Below are positions 41,801-52,561 of a stretch of DNA of 64,000 bases, in pieces. Made by a program: the position numbers and the translations under genes. Below the pieces are notes generated by a model that had not been told where the DNA came from, did no database searches, and saw only the letters and a program-made list of their open reading frames with translations. How positions within the stretch are numbered: the stretch's first letter is position 1; each line of letters starts with the position of its first letter. The DNA comes from Riptortus pedestris (Eukaryota; Arthropoda; Insecta; Hemiptera; Alydidae), in NCBI GenBank assembly GCA_019009955.1, contig CM032232.1, positions 51,533,501 to 51,597,500 on the forward strand, read 5' to 3'.

Positions 41801-44800
41801 TTAATGATGAAAAAAAAAATCATAACAAAAACTTAAATAGATACTCACTGGCTCACTTCAATTTAAAAGTTATACTTAATTAAATGTTTTAACATGATTA
41901 ATTTTGTTTTTGTATTGTGCTTATTAAATATATTTTTTAAAAAATTATTAATTGATAAAGTATATCTGAGATGCTGTACAGTAGAGGAACCAATTAATCA
42001 GGATCAATAAAAAGGCCTTGTACTCTACAAATATTTATGCGAAGAGTCCTTTCAAAGAGTAAGCTCCATTATCAGTGCCTGGTTAGAGGAGCTTTGCTTC
42101 AGACTGCATCACTCAAACTAACCACTGATGACACATTAAGTGTACTTGCATAATAAACAAGAGTTCAAACTATCAGCAAACTGGTGTGCGTATGCTTAGT
42201 ATAGTTGTTCAGTTACAACCAACAAGCTAGTAGTTAGTCATGCAGCAGTCAGAGATTTGAAAAAGCATTCAACATATCACTGAAACCGTGATTAGTCAGA
42301 GATCGGAATTCACACTAAACCAATCAAAGACCTAACCAGGAACAGGTTTGTGATTCTATGTTGGAACTAGCCTAATAAATAAAAAAATAAAACAATTATT
42401 AAGCAATAGTTCAAAGTACAAATATCGTTCCATATATTTATAGTTGGGCTCAGATTGGTTATATGAGTAATAGGAATATTTAGTTAACTCACTGAATACA
42501 ATTGTCAGCCTCATTCTGGTTAGAAAGGGTGGTAACCTGTAGGTAGCTTATCTCATTTAACCATAGTAGCATAAATAAATGCATGGGCATTAATAAATAC
42601 ATTTCTTTGTTATATTATCATAGTTTATAAAAGAAAATTAAAAACCATTAAATTAGCAGTGATTATCCAACAATTTAAGTTGGGTGATATAATTAATTTA
42701 ACCAATTTATTTATATTGCCCCAGTGCCTACTGAGAATTGAGTGAGGAGCTCCTTTAATAAAGGAGTAGCATATCTTGTTTGAGAATACCATAAACCAAT
42801 GCCATAAGTTTACCTGTTATTAGTTTTCATGATTAATAGTTAATTAACATAGAATATTATTTATAGATTTATTTACTAATTTATTTTATGTGGAATTCAT
42901 GCATATATTTTATGGAGCATATTATTTTAATTGTATGTGAGAGTTTTGTACATATTGCAAATTGGTTAATTATTACAGGTTGTGACCTGTATTGCATTTA
43001 TTGAAATTACATAATTTTGTTTTATATATTGTGGTTTAACATGTGAGACTATATATGTATTTTGTACTGTTGTTTTAATAATTGATGAATTGAATGGAAA
43101 TTATAATTCATTTGTCATAGAGCACAAAAAAGGAGACCAAAGTCTCTTAATACTATTAAGCATAAATAAAGGAAATAATGAGTGTTGGCCTTGTCTTTGA
43201 ATAACCACATCGATATCTGATGATGTATATCTACTAATCAGCCAATACCATGATTGATCAATTATTTATGAAGGTGATTACTTAACTGTCCAAATTATTA
43301 TTCACTCAAAGCTCCCTAATTTACAAAAATACCAACCTCAGAAGAATGCACTGGCTCATCTTTAAAAGAAAAATTGTAAACATAAATACAGTTTTTAAAA
43401 AAATGTGGAAATGGTTCAAAGGCTATTCCATTGAAGAAGAAATCTCGGAATCAATATGTAATATTTCTCAGAACATTAGCCACGTTCTTCCATTGTAAGA
43501 GAGAAAAAGTTGTTTATCCAGCTTAATGATGGTTGCACTACTGTGTTCATTAAAGATCTGTGTTATATTTCTTACTATTGTACATTACCATACATTGCTA
43601 AAATTGTATATTCTAATTATATTTTTGTTTAAAATATCCAACTTCATTGATTTACTTATGGCTTGACACTTATTTAAAAAAAAAAAGTCCCTTCCAATTT
43701 ATATTTTTAAATTATCCAAGATTTGTTACTCGTTTTATTTTATTGAATTTGAAAGCATTCTGAATTTGTTGAGATTTTTTTTTTTTATTTCCATCCACTT
43801 TATACTACTACAGCTAATTGGGAATTATGAGATTATGAAAACACATTTGAAGTAAGTGACTCAGTAAGCACAGCCTCTTTGTCATCTATCACAAGGGTTA
43901 ATATTATATTTACATGGCAAAGTATGTATGTATCATTTTTATACATGAAATACACATGAGTATATATTACAGTTTTTCTTTAAAAAAAAAAAATCTTTAA
44001 AATATTTGTATAACAAAGAAGGAAAGAGTGAAAAATTTGTTAGTTTGTCAAAGAAGCTGTGAAAACTGGTTATTTATTGAATGGATTTTTCTCAGGCTTT
44101 TTTACTGCAAAATCTCAATTTGCCTCATGTTATAGTATGTTTATTAACATTATTCACTCTTTTGGGCTATAAAAAGAACTCAATTTTTATTACAGGTCAA
44201 AGCTAATTGTCTTCACCATATCCAACCCTTCAGCAATTCTATAAGTCTGAAAATTTTCTATTGAAATATTTCGATTCTAGAAAAATTAATGAAACTTTTC
44301 TAAGTAAGAATTATTAACCCAGCCACTGCTATAGAAAGAAACATGATAAATAAATTAGTATTTCCTGTTTATCCAATTATGTTTGTAGTATATCTAAACT
44401 AATTTAACCTATATCAGGAAATGAAATTACTTTGATCAAATGGATTCTGCAATTATGTCACATAACGAAAAGTTTGTTTTTCATTATTTAAAAATCCATT
44501 CAACTGTAAACTTTTAATTTATCCAGTAGAGCGATTGATATAAAATTATAGTGAGCTAAAAATGTTATAAAATGGGTCTATCCAATTCTTTGTTTTGTGT
44601 TTATTTTTTTTAAACTTATCAGGAAATCTAATTAATTAAAAAAATGAAAATTGTGGATCAAACCAATCTGTGTTTAATGTTTACCTGATTTTCGATCATT
44701 CCTTTAGCAATAAGTTAGTTTTTGTATTATGTCTACTTTTCAGATGGTGGAGGTGGTAATCGTACGCCGAATTCTAAGTTGTATGCTACCTGTCTTATCT

Positions 44801-45015
44801 GTGGAAAGCAGCTTTCGAACCAATATAACCTTCGGGTTCATATGGAGACTCATCAGAATGCCCATTATGCATGTAGTTCATGTTCGCACGTATCAAGGTC
44901 CCGTGATGCCCTGCGTAAGCATGTGTCATACAGACATCCTCAGCCACCGCCTCCCGATCCACCTGTGCTCCTCAAAACAGAGGCAGCCCAGAACTCACCA
45001 GGGCAGTACTTCTAG
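32609..45015 (+). CDS. BTB/POZ C2H2 zinc-finger transcription factor (4 coding exons, 322 aa)
   Basis: Coding exons: 32609-32800, 36449-36625, 39936-40263, 44744-45015; phases match and the total is 969 nt with stop. Residues 1-123 form a BTB domain of the TTK/Broad type, opening with QQQFCLRWNNYQNSLLSSLP and containing SIKAHRIVLSACSQYF and FMYSGEVN. Such domains dimerise or multimerise DNA-bound regulators in insects. A linker has Pro/Thr repeats, a basic KRPK patch (153-156) and an Asn-rich run (161-187). Two C2H2 fingers follow: C249-C252-H265-H269 and C276-C279-H292-H297. The first exon begins at an acceptor, so a non-coding leader exon lies upstream. Genes of this class often splice one BTB core to alternative finger exons. 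I recognise the family but not the specific orthologue. Confidence 0.9.
33938..34720 (-). mobile_element. Degenerate HINE-related repeat in BTB intron 1
   Basis: TTTTAGCAGATTTCCTTTGA then GGAAAATCAGTTATTGAGGT is the family 3' hairpin end in reverse; CTTCAGATCTCAGTAATC and ATAACCAATCTTGT phrases follow in family order. No intact 5' terminus is visible; a worn one may lie near 35350 (ATATGCAGCCCTTG), with the SINE at 34726 inserted in between. Confidence 0.5.
34726..35090 (+). mobile_element. tRNA-derived SINE (SINE family 2) in BTB intron 1
   Basis: GGTGGCGATGGAGTTAAGGC is A-box-like and GTATGTTTGATCCTAGCC holds a near B box (one mismatch) about 60 nt later, with a long variable-arm-like spacer as in Ser/Leu tRNAs. 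The body to about 35060 has no second copy that I recognise in the window. Confidence 0.45.
36449..36625 (+). CDS. BTB gene exon 2: second half of BTB domain
   Basis: Residues 65-123, ending LADTLHIRGLAQFST. The GC content is clearly higher than the surroundings, and acceptor (ATTCTTAG) and donor (GTAAGT) are canonical. No open frame of this exon reaches 60 codons with a start, so it is easily missed. Confidence 0.92.
37835..38055. repeat. GC-richer block, possible old repeat
   Basis: About 220 bp (GGGCCGGCCAAAGTG... GGTGCGGGCGCAAG) stands out from AT-rich surroundings in BTB intron 2. It has no coding frame. Likely a repeat insertion, type unknown. Confidence 0.3.
38224..38300 (+). repeat. 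Short dispersed repeat (copy 1)
   Basis: TGCCTACTCAGATGGAGGAG, TTACTTTAATAAAGGAGTAT and GAGAATCCCATAAACC are shared in order with 42721-42796 (TGCCTACTGAGAATTGAGTG, CTCCTTTAATAAAGGAGTAG, GAGAATACCATAAACC). A weaker match lies near 63375-63460. Type unknown. Confidence 0.5.
38845..39469 (-). mobile_element. HINE-like element copy C, in BTB intron 2
   Basis: Left edge TTAGCAGATTTCCCACATGG then GAAATCTGCTATTGAGG is a perfect hairpin at the 3' end. The right edge is the 5' terminus in reverse, ending GACGGA|CTTTT. About 625 bp. The best-preserved minus-strand copy and a good reference for the family. Confidence 0.83.
39936..40263 (+). CDS. BTB gene exon 3: Pro/Thr and Asn-rich linker
   Basis: Residues 124-232 with FTPQSPPSTPQTPEE, then a long AAC/AAT run. 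The reverse strand of that run reads as poly-Leu and should not be annotated. It ends EDLSRKDTPTDLTQ before donor GTAAGC. Confidence 0.88.
41685..41785 (+). pseudogene. Possible LINE C-terminal fragment in BTB intron 3
   Basis: One frame reads MREPETASHIVSDCSTYG, which resembles the ET.H...C..Y motif at the C-terminus of Jockey/I/R1-type LINE polymerases. Only about 30 codons are recognisable. Confidence 0.4.
42485..42605 (+). mobile_element. SINE family 1, diverged copy in BTB intron 3
   Basis: AGAAAGGGTGGTAACCTGTA and a GGGCATTAATAAAT ending match the body and tail of the copy at 3620-3838. The head is not recognisable. Confidence 0.55.
42721..42796 (+). repeat. Short dispersed repeat (copy 2)
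   Basis: Collinear with 38224-38300, as described there; located 120 bp after a SINE fragment. Confidence 0.5.
44744..45015 (+). CDS. BTB gene exon 4: two C2H2 zinc fingers and stop
   Basis: Residues 233-322. Finger 1 is CLICGKQLSNQYNLRVHMET plus H; finger 2 is CSSCSHVSRSRDALRKHVS followed by YRH. A Pro-rich tail precedes TAG at 45013. A second forward frame over the same DNA is a shadow. Confidence 0.92.
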
Positions 45016-46500
45016 CACAACCGTAGGTCCTCCGAGGGTCTCACAATCACACTGGCCCCGCCTCGAGGGCTCTAGTCCTCCCGGAGAGCATATCAATTAG
45101 AATCGACACATCACAAGAACACTTAGTCATTGTTATTCCAGTTCATATAAATGATTGGGCCACAAAATAATTTAAGAGAAATATAATTCCGTATGAATTT
45201 TGTATTTATTTTGAAAGTTATGATGTTCTAATTATTGTTCAGCAACAATTATTTTCTTTTGTTAAAGATCTCATGTTCATTTATACTCATCATTTGAGGC
45301 TAATTTAAAGCTTTAGTTGCTTATGAAAGCATTGATCATTGTATCAAAGAGTTAAAGATAATGTGCTTTGTTACGATTTCTAAATTGGATAAGTCCATAA
45401 TAGTTTTTCATTCACAACTATAATTCCAATTATAAATATTCCTATGTTTTTAGGATGTATAGATTAAAATTTGATTAATTTGGGTCACTTAAAGAAGATT
45501 AAAATCAATTGACGAATATTGATTAATTTATTCTTTACTGTGCAGTTGAAGTTGTAACTTGTTATGAACATTTATAAGTAACATTTATTAGCCTCATCGA
45601 TGATCTCAAAAGGGGTGAACACTTTTTATGCTGAAATGTGATTACCCTTGTAAATCGTTTAGTTAATTGTATGAGCTAAGTACTCTCAGGTGCTGAACGA
45701 TTGTTCTTAGCAGTGATTTGTGTTATTTGGTAGAGCTAGTCCTTCTGTTCAATTTACTAGTCTTACTGTTATTTCATTTAGTTAAAATCAAATTATACTT
45801 TATGGATATGTTAAGTTTTGTGATATTTTATTATAGATTTATATTATTGTATATTAACTTATATAAAAGTTTAATATTTGTTAATTTCTTCCATGTACTA
45901 GTTTAGAAATATATATTGTATATTTAAACTGTAACTTACCTTAGTTACCTGCCTTTATATAATGTATATATTTTCCTGAACATTTATAGTTACCAAAAAT
46001 GCTATATATCAAATGATTTGTTATTTATTCTTTATGAACTCTCTTTATTGTTTTGTGGTCCAATCTACATAATTGTGTGATGTTAAACAAAAATGTATCT
46101 ATTTTTTCAATTGTGGTGATTTTGTGCAATAATACCATTTTATTACCTTATATGTACGATATTTATATCTTCTTGAAGACTTATATTATCATGCATATGA
46201 ACTTTTTGGACGAATCGGGTTAACAGTTACTTGAGAATATTTCTGTTGTTAATTGCAACTCTGAAGAGTATTTCAGGAGTTAATGAATTTAATGTTACAG
46301 ACAATCACCATAATCTACACTAGTTGCAATTTTTTCACATCAAAAAATTAGTTGGAAATTAGGTACTGTAATTTATGATGCACATTATCAAAATGAAATT
46401 GTTGCTTTAGGAAAGTAATAATTGTTTGTTTGAATTTAAAAAAACAAAACAAATTGCATCTAACAATTAGTGAGAGCAAGTGCCGAAATAAATAGAGCAC
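45016..46500 (+). other. BTB gene 3' untranslated region
   Basis: The first 85 nt after the stop are GC-rich (CCGCCTCGAGGGCTC...) and then composition falls to the AT-rich background. Candidate AATAAA signals are at 46487-46492 and 46987-46992, implying a 3' UTR of roughly 1.5-2 kb. Confidence 0.45.
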
Positions 46501-47894
46501 ATATCATGTATTGATGTGTTATTTTACAATTTTGTCTAGTGATTACTTAAGGTGTTGGTAAATTTGTGTTCCTTGAATTACTTATAATACAGGTGATAAA
46601 AAGAAAGAAAATGTAAACAAAGTTACCTCTTGGAGCTTCAAACCAGTGATATAATTAGATTTACGAGCCATCCCATTTTAATGGGGTAATGGAAGCCTTA
46701 TAAACATTATTTATTTTAAATTATTAGGAAATATTATAATTATGCCCCATTCATTATATGTAAAGGAAAGGGTTTTCCTTATATGTCCATAAAATTTAAA
46801 GGGGTGTGGAAAATATCGAGTGATTTAGTTTATAGGCAACAGTAATAGTTACCAATGAGTACAAACAAAAAAAAAGAAAAAAAATTTAGTGTAGATGTAA
46901 GTAGTTCAATTTTATTTTTATCCTGTATATTTATAATAGAGCTTGTGAGTAAGCTCTTCAATTAGGTGCCTTATAGTTCCTAGGTTAATAAATTATCAAA
47001 TTTACATATATATGTCTAGTCTCAGATACTTGAGTACTTATGTATATCTAACCGAAGTGGCCTCTTAAGTGCCTTTATACCAGTTTAATAACAACCAGTT
47101 TCCTGTGCCTTAGGAATGTTTTGAAAACTTCCAGAAGTTGTTTTCTTTAATTTCCTTTTTTCTTTTCTTTTTTTGTTTCTGTATGTTATTTTTCTTTCTC
47201 TTTATTAATTTGGTTGGAAATTTGTTTGGTAAAGAAGGACTGTATTGAAGTATAAAAGGTTGTGAAAAAGGAAAGTTTTTGTTATTGTTATTTATTGTTA
47301 TCAATGAAAATAATTAATTTTTCAAATACACTGTGTCTTAATTTCCTTTTCCTTCTCCCCTGTAGATTTAAATTAGTGATTGTCTTTATTTGAGTCTATC
47401 AACTCCTGAGGTTGTGAATAAGGAACCCTATCTACTTCTAAATGTTTGCCTCATAAAAAAAAAAAAAAAAAGTTTGTCACAGGAGCTATATTTTAGCAGT
47501 TTTTCTTAGGTGCCTAGAATTTACGGAATATATTTCAGTTTCAAATCATGTTCCTGTCTTAGATTCAACATCATGATGAAATAAAACATACATGAGATTA
47601 TGGCCTATGTAAAGACAAATAATAGAAAGGTAAATAAAACCGAATTAATTATGAAGTTAAAGTATGTTGAAAGCAAATATACTGCATTCTAGTACCAAGT
47701 ACTATTACTAAAACAGTTGTCATAGCTTAGCAGATTTTTCAAATGCTGGTATGACACACTACTAATCTCTCATCACCATATTTTTTCTGTTTCTAAGTAA
47801 AATTCCGATGAGTAGAAGTAAGGGTTTCCTAGAAGCTGAAAAAGATTGTTGGTTAGTGAACTAGCCATGAGAAATAAATGATCTCATTTTCATT
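46501..47894. other. AT-rich intergenic stretch, no gene seen
   Basis: No coding exon or recognisable repeat, apart from short homopolymers (for example an A run near 47455-47471). Confidence 0.4.
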
Positions 47895-50135
47895 TTTAAA
47901 CCCCAAGGACAGGAATTTGCCCTCAGAATTCAAAAAGAAATGCAATTAAATTTATTATTGGAAGGGTCTTCACTAAATGAAGTGGTCTGTATAGATGCCA
48001 CACATGGTACTAACCAATATGATTTCTTCTTAATAAATATAGTTATAAGGGGCCCATATGGAATTGGTTATCCTGTAGTCTATTTTATAACTAACCATTT
48101 AGATGTGGAAGTACTTAACATATTTTTTACCCAAATTAAAAAGAAGATTGGGAACAAAAAAAATGAATTGTATTATTACAGATGAATACCATTAGAAATG
48201 CCTTGGGGGATGATACTCCTCATTTTATTTGCACTTGGCATTTGTTATAGACATGAAAACATCAAGTATATAATAAAATGTCGAACAAGGAAGTGGAGCA
48301 GGAGGTCTATAATTATCTCTTTGTAATTGTCAGAGAGAGGAATATAAATGTTTTTAAATATATTCTTAATGAATTTGTATGAGGTGAAGGCGGCAAAAAA
48401 TATTTTGTTCAATATTATTTGGATAGGCCATTTACTTAGGCACTATTTTCTACATGGCAACACGGATACCAATATACTATGTGAATGATTCCACAATAAG
48501 TTAAAGACTTACTATCTTGAAAGGAAACCAATGTAAAGAATTGATAACTTGGTAAAACATTTGCTGAGTATCGAAAATGATTATTTCTTAAAATACAGTT
48601 ATAAACAGATAATAAATAAGAAACCCAAACCTGTGACCATTCTTGAAGACAAATCTTAAGCCAAAGGAATGGAAATCCCTACAAAAGATTGTTTGTAAAA
48701 AGGTAATAAATGGTCAGTGAAATCACAAAATACACCAGATATAAATTATGTAACTGAAAGAATTCATGATGAATGTCCTGTCCCTGATCACTGTATTTTC
48801 ATTTGACATGAATCGTGTGAAAATCTGTACTCCCATTTATATTGGTGTGCATGTCCAAATTCAAGTAACATGTGTAAACATATTCATTTTATCCACAACA
48901 CCGATATAGGAAAACACAAGATCCACACGAATCTGCCAATTAAACTGAATTCACAAACACACTAATAATAAATATAATTTTGAAGGAGAAACTAAGGAAA
49001 ATTATATTTCCCAAGAGCAGATACAAATAGAAAGAAAACTGATGCTTATACAAGTTTATACATCTATATAAACTTCTGTTTCATATGCTAAGTGAAGTGA
49101 ATTCTTTAATTAAAAATGTTTTGATAATTTGTGAAAGCACAACTGAAAAATCTGAAGTACTTCTGGAAGCTACTGAAAGTCCTACAACTATTTCTCATAA
49201 AAGAAAAATGAAATGTCTCCTAACCAAAAAATGAAGAAAATAAATATTTACAAAACCAGCAAACAAAAAACTAATAGAGATTCTAAACCAAGTTTATCCA
49301 GAATGGGTGAAATAAAAAATTAATTGATTCATAGTACACCTGCAGAGGAGGAATTGAGGGAAGAAATTTTGAAATCAGATTCACTTGTAGATGCTGACAT
49401 GACACTGTCTAAAAGTGTAACCAACATATCTTTTAAGGAGCTCCCATCTGTAAATAATAATATTACTAAGGAACAGAACATCTTAGCTTCTCAAATAAAC
49501 AGGAGTATTACAGATCATATACATGTCCTTAATGAATCATATAAAAAAGTATCAAGCTGTTTCCTTTCTGTGAACGGATATGTTATATCATTATAAGAAA
49601 TAAAAAGTTTGGATATTTTTATTCCTGATGAATTAAAATATTTACGAACTATTGATACAAATTTTAATAGATGGCTGAATGATAGCATTTTGAACACATA
49701 TCTATCTTTAATAACACAAGGAGAATCTAATTTCACATTTATAAATTCAAACAGTGCTCAAGCTCAGACTAAAGATACATGGACTTTACCTTATAACCCC
49801 TTTGAGGACAATGTTTTAATTCCCTACAATCCTATAAATCATTAAATACTATTGCATATAAATGTAAAATTAAAGTTTTAGGCCCTATGAATTCTAAGAT
49901 AAACAATAATATATATCCAGTAGTAAAAAACTGTGTCCAACTTCTAGGAGATATCACAAATGAATGGAAAATTATAAAGCACAAATCATATACTGCAGAA
50001 AGATTTTCGCAATTGTGTTGTGTTTGTTATTATGCTTCTCAGTTAATTAAAAATAAAGGATTAGATAAATATTTTAAGCCCAACCGTTTTCGGGAAGCGA
50101 TGTTTTATTCTTTAATGGATGCAAATTGTAGGTAA
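47895..50135 (+). pseudogene. Decayed transposon: MULE-type transposase, SWIM finger and Ulp1-like protease
   Basis: The first block (about 47895-48185) reads GQEFALRIQKEMQ ... VVCIDATHGTNQYDFFL ... GYPVVYFITNHLD, the RNase H-like core of MULE/ZSWIM-type transposases with the first catalytic Asp in CIDATHG. After frame changes come PHFICTWHL (about 48212), YFVQYYLDRP (about 48400) and a SWIM zinc site CACPNSSNMCKH at 48846-48881. From 49324 the sequence reads like a C48/Ulp1 cysteine protease: WLNDSILNTYL (about 49672), IPYNPINH (catalytic-His position, about 49820-49842) and LCCVCYYASQL (catalytic-Cys position, about 50020). Multiple stops and frame shifts break it, so it is inactive. Terminal inverted repeats were not found. 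Whether both parts belong to one element is inferred from order, strand and the lack of a boundary. Confidence 0.7.
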
Positions 50136-51195
50136 GTGTTGTATTATTTTACATAATTAAGTTTAGCAAGTAAGTATTTTACTTATTTGATTTTAGGTAA
50201 GTGTTTTATCATTTTATATCAAATTATTATTATTATTAGTTTATCAATTATTTTATGAATTATGAAAATTATTTAGTTATAAAATTAATTTTATGAAATA
50301 TAGTTCATAGGTAATTAAAATGTGGATTAGGCCTACTGGGGATACCACATAAAAAAAAACATGCTGACAGCTCTACCTCTAGAGTGGTGTGGAAAAGGGC
50401 TAATTATTTTGCATATGGTTGCTCAATATCTTAGTTATTATTTGTATGTTCATATTCAATGTAGATACAAATAATTTGGGATAGTTACTCTGTTAATATA
50501 TTCACCCTTTCACACCAGAGATTTGACATAAATGAGGCACCAATTCTACTGAAATTCACAATGAAACTATTTTCAAAAAGAATTTGTCTGTTTGTCATGT
50601 GACCAACCTCAATAGCTACTTTTTCGAAAGAGAAAATATTAAAAAAATGAGCCAAGTGCAAATAGTTTTTCCCAAAGAAATGACTGGATTAGAAATGTAT
50701 GTTGTTTTTTTTATTCTGTGACTTGGATCGTGTTGTAGGGCACACCTTATGGTTGTTCCTCTAATCAAGAAGTAATCATTTTTAAGGAAACCAACAACAT
50801 AAAAAAAAAATAAATAAAAAAAAAAAAGGTAATAATATTTGCTTAGCAAACCAAGGATCTCTGGGCTCTAAGCAAATGCCCTTTGCAAGGTTAATCATTG
50901 GAACTGTATAGGTTTCCATTACATCCAAGGAGCAACCCTCGCAGACTTAATTTTTTATTAAATCTTTCAATATTTATAGTACTCTTTTTTTATTCTATAC
51001 TGGTTGGAGGGGTGAGATGCTCCTATGCTCTGCAGAACCCCCCCCCCCCAAATGAATAACCTCTCACTCGAAAAATGAACCTCAGGTTGTTAAAACGGTG
51101 ATTATACTTGTCATATGAGGCAAATCTTATTCCTTAAAAGAGTTCCTGTATTTCTGTCATTCTTGTACTGCTGTGACAATTGACTAAGCAAAAAG
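50136..51195. other. AT-rich intergenic stretch, no gene seen
   Basis: No coding exon recognised. The 3' terminus of the preceding transposon may be here but I could not identify it. Confidence 0.35.
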
Positions 51196-51605
51196 TCCAT
51201 CACGCAGGGGCTGCGTAAACTAAGCAGATTTCCCACGTGAAGCTATACAATAGAGAAATCTCTATATGAGAGCCGAACAGTTAGGGCCGAACTAGCTTTT
51301 GACCTGAAACGTTCGTTATCGGCCCACATTTAATAAAAATGCAAATATCTCGGTTAATATTGAAGATAGAGAACAATATTTATAGTAAATTTAATTTACA
51401 ATAAGATTGGTTCTATACAATTTTTTGAACCGATGTATGGTAACGGAGATATTTCGAATTTTCAAAAAACCTCCCCTCTAAACTCCCCTTCCCACTGGTC
51501 CGATTTCAGCCGTTAACGAACTTGATCTTTCTATTTACATAAAGCTACTAAATATCGAGTTTGGTAACGATTAAATAATAATTGCGACCGCTAGAGCGGT
51601 AACAG

Positions 51606-51643
<38 letters not shown>

Positions 51644-51767
51644 TTTTGAACGGACCTCATTTTCGTCATCTCCTGAGTAGGATCGATGGACATTTGAAGA
51701 AAAATTTCGAAAATCGCGTCATGAGTACAACCTCAATAGCTGAATTCCCTTAAGGGAAATCTGCTAA
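51196..51767 (+). mobile_element. HINE-like element copy D
   Basis: Starts TCCATCACGCAGGGGCTGCG after an AAAAAG run, carries (TA)n at about 51609-51640, and ends with the hairpin GAATTCCCTTAAGGGAAATC then TGCTAA. 572 bp, intergenic. Confidence 0.83.
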
Positions 51768-52362
51768 AACTTTATAGATAAGGCCTGCTAAATGGCAGTA
51801 GAGTATCAGGATAATAAATAAATGTTTACAGTGCTTTTTCTATTAGAATTAATTTTCCCATACTTGTGTGTGTGAATATTTATATATTTTTTTCCTACAA
51901 ATTAGCTGGAGTACAAGAGAGATGTAAAATTAAAAATCGCAGAATTTCATTTGGTTTTATTCTTAACAAAGAACAAGAATCGCCTTTATTATGCTCATAT
52001 ATATTGTACTAAAAGTAAATTTCAATTTATATATACATTATTTATATATTAAGAGCATATGGCTTCTCATAAAGGCGAGTAGCAATTGCTGAACCTGGCA
52101 AAAAATAAAAGATACAATGATTTAATACACTTGTACCAGCAGAAAAAAAATTTAGCTTATCAGATTTTTTTTAATGTGTTTCAACAACAGGAATATTACT
52201 GTTAACTCAAAGTGTTTCATCAAATTTGTCAAAAAAAGGGAGGGGAACACATTAATACTGTTTGGATCATTAAATACTACTTCTTTACAAAAAAAAAAAA
52301 AAAAAAATGGGATAGACTAAATACCATTAAAGGTTCAAACTACCCAATTTCTTATCATGTAG

Positions 52363-52561
52363 GCCTATAAGAGCTGCATCTTTGAAACCAGAAAAAGTAA
52401 GAATTTGTTTTTCTGAACATGGTACAAAAAGAGGAAGTCAAGTGCACCTGAGGAAGGCAATTGTCCGGTTATCCAATGCTAAGCAAACCGAGACAGCACA
52501 ATTGATTTTGCACTATCTTTTTGACTATTGTCCACCATCTGTCAAGTTCTTTTATCTTTTG
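52363..52561 (+). CDS. Candidate orphan exon, function unknown
   Basis: An acceptor (CTTATCATGTAG) and donor (GTATGT) bracket 199 nt open in one frame, entering in phase 1 and leaving in phase 0. The peptide (SEHGTKRGSQVHLRKAIVRL, then SNAKQTETAQLILHYLF) has coding-like composition and mixed codons against an AT-rich background. I recognise no domain and cannot place neighbouring exons. It could equally be a captured or transposon-derived piece. Confidence 0.35.

Noticed and set aside
44729..45100. 123-codon plus-strand frame overlapping the zinc-finger exon
   Set aside because: It lies in the +1 frame of an exon whose true frame encodes two C2H2 fingers with correct phase from exon 3.
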